Shown here: positions 53,746 to 61,052 of the stretch, one piece after another | Position numbering within the stretch: position 1 is the first letter of the stretch | How the letters are laid out: the number at the start of each line of letters is the position of its first letter | Source: Chryseobacterium sp. G0162 | GTDB taxonomy: Bacteria > Bacteroidota > Bacteroidia > Flavobacteriales > Weeksellaceae | Assembly: GCF_003815715.1 (NCBI RefSeq) | Contig: NZ_CP033922.1 | Coordinates: 1,749,001-1,813,000 of the forward strand | Direction: 5' to 3' | DNA length: 64,000 nucleotides | The notes under the pieces: generated by a model | What the model saw: the letters and a program-made list of their open reading frames with translations, nothing else | Databases searched by the model: none | What the model was told of the DNA's origin: nothing | Translations under genes and position numbers: made by a program

Positions 53746-53938
53746 TTTAATTTTTATTGGATTCTTACAAAAATACTAAATACAGCGCTTTTAGTAAAAC
53801 TTAAAACAAACAAATTCATCTTATTTTTTAAGCAGAAGACTGAAAGAAAGTAAATTGGAAATTACTATTGAACAAACAATTATTAATTACTTTATTTAAA
53901 ATACTCAATTCAATTTTTAAGTACAAATAATATCCCTT

Positions 53939-53976
53939 TACGTAGAAATACGGAATGCTCAATTTGGTATTTTCTA
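53939..53976 (+). promoter_or_regulatory. Direct and inverted repeats upstream of the tail-collar gene
   Basis: TACG occurs at 53939-53942 and 53949-53952, exactly one helical turn apart. Overlapping these, TAGAAATAC (53943-53951) and GTATTTTCTA (53967-53976) form an inverted repeat with a 15-bp gap and one unpaired base. This looks like an activator or repressor site. The remaining sequence of this 345-bp gap shows only the shared leader element. Confidence 0.4.
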
Positions 53977-54034
53977 CTCTAGTACTGCCTTTTGATTAGT
54001 TGTTCCTTTGGATAAGAAAATAAATCACTTAACG

Positions 54035-54070
54035 GCGGAATCTGAAAAGCCATCAACAGAGTAAGACAAT
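54035..54070 (+). promoter_or_regulatory. Shared 5' leader element, copy C
   Basis: GCGGAATCTGAAAAGC followed by CATCAACAGAGTAAGAC, ending about 21 nt before the tail-collar start codon. It is the third copy of the element found before the two bacteriocin-like peptides some 23-26 kb away. Confidence 0.45.
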
Positions 54071-54091
54071 TAAAGGCTAAAAAATTATACC

Positions 54092-54640
54092 ATGGAAGAG
54101 TACATTGGAATCGTTAAATTATTTGCAGGAAATTTTGCACCAAGAGGATGGATGTTCTGTGATGGAAGGTTATTGAGTATCGCTAACTATTCAGCAGTAT
54201 TTTCAATTTTAGGAACAACCTATGGTGGCGACGGAAGAACTACCTTTGCCCTTCCTAACTTAAAGGGAAGAATGGCGTTGGGGGCCGGAAATGTAAATGC
54301 CAACGAAAATTATCCACTGGGTGTAGTGGCTGGAACCACACAAAACACATTATTGTCTTCAAATCTACCAAGCGTTGGGGCTGGTTTTCAACTTAAGGTA
54401 GCAAATCAGAATGCCAACAGCGTAACCCCTTCTGCAGCTTCATCGTTTGCTATCACAGGGATTCCTAACGGCAGAAATTTTCAGGCAGTTCCAAGTTTTA
54501 TAGATGCAGACCCAGACACAGCAATCAATACCAAGTCTATTTCATTTGTAGGACAAAATCTTCCAGTCAATAATATGCCTCCTTATCTTGGATTAAATTA
54601 CATTATTTGTATTGAAGGCATTTATCCTCCTCGGGATTAA
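54092..54640 (+). CDS. Phage tail-collar domain protein (MdpB/microcystin-dependent-like)
   Basis: A 182-aa protein with the tail-collar signature: GIVKLFAGNFAPRGWMFCDG at residues 5-24, then LGTTYGGDGRTTFALPNLKGR at about 45-65, and the C-terminal NNMPPYLGLNYIICIEGI. No other phage gene is near, so it is a domesticated stand-alone gene of the type common in Chryseobacterium, not a prophage part. Function unknown; it carries the same 5' leader element as the bacteriocin-like peptides. A secreted T9SS protein follows 33 nt later. Confidence 0.9.
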   Translation: MEEYIGIVKLFAGNFAPRGWMFCDGRLLSIANYSAVFSILGTTYGGDGRTTFALPNLKGRMALGAGNVNANENYPLGVVAGTTQNTLLSSNLPSVGAGFQLKVANQNANSVTPSAASSFAITGIPNGRNFQAVPSFIDADPDTAINTKSISFVGQNLPVNNMPPYLGLNYIICIEGIYPPRD

Positions 54641-54673
54641 TATACTATAAACCTAATATTTAAAACAGAAATC

Positions 54674-55495
54674 ATGAAAAGCACTATCTTTTTAACCATT
54701 TGTAGTCTGCTCATTTCAATTTTTTCATTCGGGCAGACCAGTACAGAGACATTTGAAACCGAATCTAGTGGAAGTAGCAGTTTTACAGATAATGGAGTTA
54801 CTTTCAATATCATTTCACATTCCTCTACTTTCAATATAGGAGTTTTTCCAGGTACAGGATGGAGTGGTACCGCAAACGATAACAGATATATTGACAATAC
54901 AACTAATGTAGGGCCTACTAGTGCATCGTTTAGTATAAAAACAACTTCCAATCTGTTTAAAGTAAACCGTTTTTGGGTGTATGTTGCTAATCAGTTTTCA
55001 AATCCTAATGTTACAGGTACTCTTACTGTAACAGGAAAATTGAGTGGAGTAACTAAATTCTCAGCAACAAAGACCAATAATTTCACAGTAGGTTTGGGGA
55101 CTACAAACGGATATACTCTCATTGACCTTACTAATCTTAATGGACAAAATTATTCCAATATTGTGATTGACCAACTTCAACTAACTCTTGGCGGTAACTA
55201 TTATTACCTAGGGCTTGATGCTTTTACATGGGTAAAAGACAGCAATATTGTATTGGGAACCTCAGAAACTAAAAGCACTCAAAAAAACTTGACTCTTTAT
55301 CCTAACCCAACCAACGGACCTCTTTCTATCAGTTCTGAAAAAAATTCAGAGGCTAAAATCTATAGTGTTGATGGTAAAGTCCTAAAAACGGTTCAGGTTC
55401 AAAAAGGTTCTAATGAAATCAGTATTTCAGAACTTCCAAAAGGAGTTTACTTTATCAAAACAGCCACTGAGTCTACTAAAGTTATTAAAAACTAA
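54674..55495 (+). CDS. Secreted protein with T9SS type A sorting domain
   Basis: A 273-aa protein. A signal peptide (residues 1-20, ending SFGQ) is followed by a beta-sandwich passenger rich in Thr, Ser and Asn (about 22-190). The type A C-terminal sorting domain is LTLYPNPTNGPLSI ... GVYFIKTATESTKVIKN. The passenger shows DUF4465-like or carbohydrate-binding-like strands but no catalytic motif. It probably shares a transcript with the tail-collar gene. Confidence 0.85.
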   Translation: MKSTIFLTICSLLISIFSFGQTSTETFETESSGSSSFTDNGVTFNIISHSSTFNIGVFPGTGWSGTANDNRYIDNTTNVGPTSASFSIKTTSNLFKVNRFWVYVANQFSNPNVTGTLTVTGKLSGVTKFSATKTNNFTVGLGTTNGYTLIDLTNLNGQNYSNIVIDQLQLTLGGNYYYLGLDAFTWVKDSNIVLGTSETKSTQKNLTLYPNPTNGPLSISSEKNSEAKIYSVDGKVLKTVQVQKGSNEISISELPKGVYFIKTATESTKVIKN

Positions 55496-55553
55496 TATTT
55501 AAAAGTTCCACATCCGATCTTGTTCCCACAAAGATTCTAATTCATGAAAGACA

Positions 55554-55588
55554 AAATCCCTCGATTATATTGAGGGATTTGTTTTTTA
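55554..55588 (+). terminator. Terminator after the T9SS protein
   Basis: AAATCCCTC and GAGGGATTT (9-bp stem, 9-base loop) are followed by TGTTTTTT, 58 nt past the stop. It also lies at the end of the convergent helicase gene. Confidence 0.85.
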
Positions 55589-58276
55589 TCTTGTCCATTT
55601 GTGGAGATGCTCTATTCTTCCATTTCTTTTTAAAAGAGCTTCAAATCTTAGTTTTAATAGGATTTTGCGTCCTTCAATGGTTCTTGTAAAAATTAACTCT
55701 GATTTTCCTACCGCTTTATTCCATGTTTTAGTAAAAAATTCTGCACTTTTTTTATTTTTTGCAAAAATTTCAGGTACCGGAAAGTACTGTTCATTCTTGA
55801 AAAGAAAAGATCTCTTTTTCTGTCTCAGAACATACCTCGGATTATCTATCGGAGAGACCATTTCCTGTAAAGTCTGGATAAACTGTGCATTCTCATATTG
55901 GCTACCTCCTTTCAGATAGCAAAATGCACCTTCACTGCTATTGGATGAGCTTATAACTTTCAATTGTTCCAAAGAAGTTCTTATCAATCTTTCATTAATC
56001 AGACCATATAAAACCACCTCTGCCATTGCTCCTAGTTGTTTTCCTATATCTCTGTATCTCCAGTATTGCTTTGCGGATATAAATAACTTTCTTCCATATA
56101 CTATGAAACCTGCCAATCCAAACAAGGAAGCAAATAATGAAAAGGTTTTTACAGAATCAATTGCCTGAAAATTTCTAAAGATTCCCAATAGAAGATTCTG
56201 CCAGAATAATAATATAGAAGAAACCATCACCTTAATCATATTTCTAGACATTTCTCCGATATAACTCATCTTCACATCCTTCATGGCAGTCATATTGATG
56301 GCAGGAACATGTATTTCTTCTACTAAAATATTTCCAAGATCAAGCGCTTTTCTCCAACGGTTGATAAGGCTCTCTCTATCTTGAGCCAAAACAAAAAATG
56401 ACTGGTTAATCTCCTGTATTTCCTCATTATTTTCTATGGTCTTAATATTGAGCCTTTCAATGTTGTTTTCAATGGTGGGAATATCTTTATTGGAAATCCC
56501 AACAAAGGTTTTGAACCTTCGTTTCATAATATTCAGATCCTGGCCTCCGATTTCATCTTTGGTATCAAAACATACAAGATGCCATATATTTCCAGTTTTA
56601 TGAGGAATATCCTTATCTGTCCTTATGACTCTTCCTCTCATCTGATTTGAAAGTACAAAGGAGCTGATAAAACTTGCCAGAATTAAAGTATTCATTTTAG
56701 GAGCATCCCAACCTTCTCCCAATAAAGATTTGGTTCCAATCAAAACATGAATTTCTCCATGTTGAAAAATTTCCGTAATAATGTGTACAATATCATGTTT
56801 TACCTGTTCCGAAAGGCTGATTACGAGATAATCCGGATCATAGCTCAATGGTGAAAGCCCTATTCCAAATAATTTTTTTTTCTTACAGAGTTCTTCAAAT
56901 ATACTTTTTGCACTTGCCGGAATAATCACCAGGCTTCCTGTAAGAATGCCTATTTTTTTCTGCTGGAAGTTTTCCCGTCGCAGTTTTTCAAATATGGGAA
57001 CGGCTCCTATTTTATCAAGGTTGAGTATATTCTCAGTTCCGTTATTCAGGTATTCTTTTTTGATAAAATCAGTAAGAATAACCATTTTCAGATCATCTTT
57101 AAGCACGGAAAATTCCAAATCGACGATATCTTTTATCCCCTGAAGTTTGCCTATACTTGAATTGAGAATCTGGTTTACATTTTTACTATTAAAAAAGCTC
57201 AAAGTCTTCTGATCTAAAAATCCGTGCCTTTTTAATCGATTCCCTAAATTAGTACGGTGATCTTCGTAATTTTTAAAATGAACCTCATCTACCAGTAAAT
57301 AAAAGTCGAGAAGTTCTTCCATCCAGAAGAAATCAAATTGAGGAATATACCTTTGTTGGTCACCAATGATTTCAAAGTGAACTTCTGGAATTTCTTCTCC
57401 TCTGAAATGAAGGTAGACCAGACCAGAAGTATAAGAAGATATATTTTCATAGATCCAATCTAAATGTTCCAGTGGATTCTGATACACAGGATGCTGTTCA
57501 ATAGCATTAAGAAATATTTCATCTTTTTTAATTTCTTCAAAAAATACTAAGGCCTGCTCATGGTAATATTCAATTTTCTTTTGTTCTTCCCGAGAAGGTA
57601 ATACAAAGTGTACCAAATCCTGATGTGGACAAAGATCGCCTTCAATCATCAGTTCAGGAACGGATATTTCTGCATCTATGGGACCATTCAACTGAATATA
57701 TTTTTGCCATTCTGTACCGGAAACATCAAAAGGCGGTGTGGCGGTAAGGGATACAACAGTGGGTTCAATTTTATCTTTAAGTTCCATGAGGCTCCTCCAC
57801 CAGGCATTTTTCAAATGATGAGCTTCATCCAGGATAAGGGTTCCTACTTTTTGTTTTTGAAGCCGTTTTATAATTTCTGAAGCCGGAACTTTTGAAGATT
57901 TCGCCAGTGTTTCCTCTTCTTCTTCGGTGGCTTCAGTAGCAGAATGAATGCCCTGATAAGTTGTTACGGTAATGATTCCTGGTTTTCTGATATCTGAAGA
58001 TATCCATGCAGGAACCGTTTCTGAATGAAGGAATAGTTCACAAAACCTTTGAATCCACTGATTTTTGATAGCTAATGTAGGGGCAACAATGAGCGTAGGT
58101 TTGCCAAGTCTTACCATTACTTCCAATCCAAGTACTGTTTTACCTGAACCCGGAGGTGCAGAGACATGCAGGTGGTTATCTACAAGATATTCATCAAGAT
58201 GATCCAGAAATCTCTTCTGATAAGCCCGCCAGTTGTATTTAAAGATTGTGTTTTTAGGGAAAACATTCATGTTCAC
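55586..58276 (-). CDS. SF2 DEAD/DEAH helicase with two predicted membrane helices
   Basis: An 896-aa protein. Residues 1-600 form a superfamily 2 helicase core of the Rad25/UvrB-like kind: Walker A PPGSGKT (41-47), DEAH (150-153), TATPP (178-182), LGEGWDAP (519-526) and motif VI QMRGRVIR (545-552). A poorly conserved insert covers about 200-390. Residues 681-700 and 711-728 are strongly hydrophobic and look like a membrane hairpin. The C-terminal 165 residues are basic and of no recognised family. A membrane-bound helicase is unusual. It lies upstream-independent, 37 nt downstream of the SMUG2-like gene. Confidence 0.85.
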   Translation of the reverse strand: MNMNVFPKNTIFKYNWRAYQKRFLDHLDEYLVDNHLHVSAPPGSGKTVLGLEVMVRLGKPTLIVAPTLAIKNQWIQRFCELFLHSETVPAWISSDIRKPGIITVTTYQGIHSATEATEEEEETLAKSSKVPASEIIKRLQKQKVGTLILDEAHHLKNAWWRSLMELKDKIEPTVVSLTATPPFDVSGTEWQKYIQLNGPIDAEISVPELMIEGDLCPHQDLVHFVLPSREEQKKIEYYHEQALVFFEEIKKDEIFLNAIEQHPVYQNPLEHLDWIYENISSYTSGLVYLHFRGEEIPEVHFEIIGDQQRYIPQFDFFWMEELLDFYLLVDEVHFKNYEDHRTNLGNRLKRHGFLDQKTLSFFNSKNVNQILNSSIGKLQGIKDIVDLEFSVLKDDLKMVILTDFIKKEYLNNGTENILNLDKIGAVPIFEKLRRENFQQKKIGILTGSLVIIPASAKSIFEELCKKKKLFGIGLSPLSYDPDYLVISLSEQVKHDIVHIITEIFQHGEIHVLIGTKSLLGEGWDAPKMNTLILASFISSFVLSNQMRGRVIRTDKDIPHKTGNIWHLVCFDTKDEIGGQDLNIMKRRFKTFVGISNKDIPTIENNIERLNIKTIENNEEIQEINQSFFVLAQDRESLINRWRKALDLGNILVEEIHVPAINMTAMKDVKMSYIGEMSRNMIKVMVSSILLFWQNLLLGIFRNFQAIDSVKTFSLFASLFGLAGFIVYGRKLFISAKQYWRYRDIGKQLGAMAEVVLYGLINERLIRTSLEQLKVISSSNSSEGAFCYLKGGSQYENAQFIQTLQEMVSPIDNPRYVLRQKKRSFLFKNEQYFPVPEIFAKNKKSAEFFTKTWNKAVGKSELIFTRTIEGRKILLKLRFEALLKRNGRIEHLHKWTR

Positions 58277-58313
58277 AATTTAATAAGAAACAGAGTATTA
58301 AAATTATTGGCTT

Positions 58314-59000
58314 TTATCTTTTTAGAGCTAAAATATATTTATCTATATACAGCTGTTTTTCTTTTGATTTATATTGCTGAATATACCGTGGATGTTCCAA
58401 GACCGTCATCGTTCCAAAAAGCTGAGCTTCTTTATTGAGTTTTGAAATAAATTCAGCATTCTTTTTACCAAGGACAAAGACTTCTGAGGTATCCAGATTC
58501 AAGCTGATGTGTTTTTTCAATGAATCGATCATGAAGTCTTTCACATCCTTGAAAAGTTCTTTATCATCATAATAATTGGCATTGAGCCAGCCATTTTTTG
58601 TTTTTCGTACGATGGCCAACGGAAATGGAGAATTGATATAAATATCTTTGTAAAACAAATCGGCTCCACCATAGTCTGCGATCATATCATACATGAATAC
58701 GGAAGAGACTTCATGAGTATGGGCAGATTCCATTTTGATCCCACAGATACTTTCCAATCGTTTGGTATCGGTAAACGGAACGCCTGTAACACCGGCTCCA
58801 TGACGGCTTGGATTGATGCCTATAATAAACTTTCTCTTCTTGGAATCATTGTAATATTTGTGATAAAACTTTTGCATCACCTGCATCGTCTCCGGATTGT
58901 CCAGGTACGGGTTCAATACTTCAAAGCCCTCAGGAAGACTTCCTGAATACGTTAAATTTTCATTGAATTCAATAACCTGATCTGCAAAAGTCTTATTCAT
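58314..59000 (-). CDS. SMUG2-type uracil-DNA glycosylase family protein
   Basis: A 228-aa protein of the uracil-DNA glycosylase fold, SMUG2 group. The motif GINPSRHGAGVTGVPFTD at about residues 59-76 corresponds to the family's GMNPGPwG-like active-site loop. LEHPRYIQQY near the C-terminus matches the HPSP-like second motif. It probably excises damaged bases such as uracil or hypoxanthine. It lies 5 nt after the DUF4241 gene and 37 nt before the helicase, so the three may be one transcript. Confidence 0.85.
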   Translation of the reverse strand: MNKTFADQVIEFNENLTYSGSLPEGFEVLNPYLDNPETMQVMQKFYHKYYNDSKKRKFIIGINPSRHGAGVTGVPFTDTKRLESICGIKMESAHTHEVSSVFMYDMIADYGGADLFYKDIYINSPFPLAIVRKTKNGWLNANYYDDKELFKDVKDFMIDSLKKHISLNLDTSEVFVLGKKNAEFISKLNKEAQLFGTMTVLEHPRYIQQYKSKEKQLYIDKYILALKR

Positions 59001-59005
59001 TGAAT

Positions 59006-59782
59006 TTATTTTAGAAAGACAAAATTATCTGACTGAGTTGCATCGTCATCTTCATCCTCCTCGTCTTCATCATATTCGGATAATTCTAACTCAATATCGA
59101 TAAAGTGAATATATACTCCACATAATTTATCCTGTTCATCATAAGCAAAGTAAACCGGATATACACCGTCTCCTACTCCACTGGCAAAAATTGGGATCTG
59201 ATATTCTGTATTGGGTACTTTCCAATTGATCCAGTCTCCAGGATCTCTTTGGTTTCTCGGGTTTTCTTTATAGCTTTTGGCAAACAGTTCTGCAAAATAA
59301 TCATCGTAAATATTCTCAACATCCAGTTCCTCAATAAACTTATCCACATAAGGCACCACTTCAGGATCGGTAATACAGGCTAAACCGGCATCTACGTTGA
59401 AACCAAAAAATGCGTCTTCATTGGCATCTTCAATATTTTCAATACCTATTAATGCTTCTCTATAGATAACCGGCTTTTCTTTTGTAAACTCAACTTTTGC
59501 AGCAGCATACCGATCTCCCCAATCTTCCAATTTTACTACGGCAATGGTTACAGGAAAATTTCCTTTAGGAACTTCAACAAAAAAAGGCTGCTCTCTTTGA
59601 TTCAGATATACCAGGGGATCTCTTACGATTACTTTTCCTGATGGCAGAGAAACATTACCAATTCCCATTGTCTCCATTCTCTGTTCCATAATTTCATCTG
59701 AGGTAAAATAGGTTTCAATATCTACAGGAGATATCAATTTGTCTTTTATCTCTTCCCATTTTTGCTGCCAGCTTTCGTTCAT
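59006..59782 (-). CDS. DUF4241 domain protein
   Basis: A 258-aa soluble protein. The segment with KVEFTKEKPVIYREALIG, the GFNVDAGLACITDPEV stretch near residues 125-140, and the IFASGVGDGVYPVYFAYDEQDKLCGVYI stretch are typical of DUF4241. The C-terminus is very acidic (runs of Glu/Asp from about residue 235). No activity is established for the family, though some members accompany toxin systems. It precedes the SMUG2-like gene by 5 nt. Confidence 0.85.
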   Translation of the reverse strand: MNESWQQKWEEIKDKLISPVDIETYFTSDEIMEQRMETMGIGNVSLPSGKVIVRDPLVYLNQREQPFFVEVPKGNFPVTIAVVKLEDWGDRYAAAKVEFTKEKPVIYREALIGIENIEDANEDAFFGFNVDAGLACITDPEVVPYVDKFIEELDVENIYDDYFAELFAKSYKENPRNQRDPGDWINWKVPNTEYQIPIFASGVGDGVYPVYFAYDEQDKLCGVYIHFIDIELELSEYDEDEEDEDDDATQSDNFVFLK

Positions 59783-59846
59783 TATTGCTTATTTTATGAT
59801 TGAAGTTTAAAAATACTATTCGTTTATTGATTGTCAAAATCTTTTC

Positions 59847-60107
59847 CTAACTATCCTTGTCCAAGTTTAAAACCTTGACAAGGCTGCCCAATTCAAAGTC
59901 TGATTTTATTTTAATTAAAATATGAAAATGATTTGGCATCAGACAATAGGCATATACATCACATACAGGAAAAAGAGATTCGGACATTTTCTTGAAAAAG
60001 AACAGATAATTTCGATCTGATTTGAAAATATTCTCTCCATTAATACCACGATTATAAATATGGTAAAAACAATCTGCTTCAATTGAAGTAGTTCTGATAT
60101 CTGCCAT
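59847..60107 (-). pseudogene. Truncated REP-associated tyrosine transposase (RAYT)
   Basis: An 86-aa remnant of a Y1 (TnpA-REP) transposase. It keeps the start of the domain, including YHIYNRG and the HUH metal motif in MPNHFHIL. Family members are usually 150-240 aa, and the helix with the catalytic tyrosine is missing. The last codons are formed by a REP-like palindrome and an in-frame stop follows, so the gene was cut at that repeat. It is probably inactive. Confidence 0.78.
59855..59883. repeat. REP-like palindrome at the end of the transposase remnant
   Basis: CCTTGTC (59855-59861) and GACAAGG (59877-59883) form inverted arms around a 15-base spacer containing CAAG. RAYT transposases are known to mobilise short palindromes of this kind, so its position at the truncation point is meaningful. 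Confidence 0.6.
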
Positions 60108-60245
60108 CTTCTGTGTTTCTTAAGTTAACATTAGAAAGATAAAAAATATTTTTAAATCTAGTCCAGATTATGCATGGTAGGATTTTGAATCTCAACAAGG
60201 ATAAATCAAAAAATCTCCGTAGTAATTACAATAAATACTATAAAG

Positions 60246-60956
60246 TTAGTATTCCAAGGGATTGTAATTTCTAAAGACTCTGTAAGTATCCTCATCAGAA
60301 CCTAGAAATGGTTTCTTTTGAATAATTTTGAACTTTCCCATAGTATCTTTTACTTCTACCCTAATGGTATCTGAAACATCTACTCTTGCAAATTCATCCA
60401 AAGAATCATTTTTAATTTTAAGAAATACTGTGGTAGTATAGCCAGTTAATATCAAAGAATTTATGCAGTTTAATTTTGTATTATAACTTAAGTTCGGATA
60501 CCTATCTGAGTTTTTAATGTGAATAAAGTCTTTACTTTTTGGGTCATATACGAATAAAGTCATTACGATATTTCCTCCTCTTCCTGCTATAGCACTTTGA
60601 TAAGTTATATCATCAAATCCATCATTATTGAAATCCTTAATCTCCACATTAAGATCGGTGATTCCATCTTTGTCAAATTTAAAACTGTTCTTAAGCTCCC
60701 ATGTGGTAAATTCTGAGTCTTTGGACTCCACCCAGATCTTTTTCAAGTCATAAAAATGAATGGAAGCATATGCATCTCCATTTCCGGTATGCCTAAACTT
60801 TTCAAAGACTACTTTCGTTTCACCTTTTATTCCTGCATTTAGGCTGTCTACAAATTTCTCTTCAGAAAAATAACCTTCACTTCCAGATTTGGGGTTCCCA
60901 GAACAAGAAAAAAAAGCCAGTCCCCCAAAAGCCATAAAAATAATCCAATCCCTCAT
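60246..60956 (-). CDS. Hypothetical lipoprotein
   Basis: A 236-aa lipoprotein (lipobox FFSC near residues 15-18). It is beta-rich, with a DFNNDGFDDI segment near residues 108-117 that resembles an FG-GAP/VCBS calcium-binding loop. No family is certain. It lies in the same direction as the PaaZ-like gene, with a hairpin between. Confidence 0.65.
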   Translation of the reverse strand: MRDWIIFMAFGGLAFFSCSGNPKSGSEGYFSEEKFVDSLNAGIKGETKVVFEKFRHTGNGDAYASIHFYDLKKIWVESKDSEFTTWELKNSFKFDKDGITDLNVEIKDFNNDGFDDITYQSAIAGRGGNIVMTLFVYDPKSKDFIHIKNSDRYPNLSYNTKLNCINSLILTGYTTTVFLKIKNDSLDEFARVDVSDTIRVEVKDTMGKFKIIQKKPFLGSDEDTYRVFRNYNPLEY

Positions 60957-60989
60957 CTTAAAAGTTTTCCTGAATTTAGAGAATAAAAA

Positions 60990-61033
60990 CAGAATAATAA
61001 ACTCCCTTTCAACATTTAGCTGAAAGGGAGTTT
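60990..61033 (-). terminator. Terminator after the PaaZ-like gene
   Basis: AAACTCCCTTTCA and TGAAAGGGAGTTT give a perfect 13-bp stem with a 9-base loop, 20 nt past the stop. The tract after it on the minus strand is T-rich but broken (TTTATTATTCTG). Confidence 0.7.
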
Positions 61034-61052
61034 AATGAGTATCTATTTTGAA

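Noticed and set aside
54092..54640. Tail-collar gene as evidence of a prophage
   Set aside because: No capsid, portal, terminase, integrase or lysis gene lies anywhere near; stand-alone collar-domain genes are common in this group.
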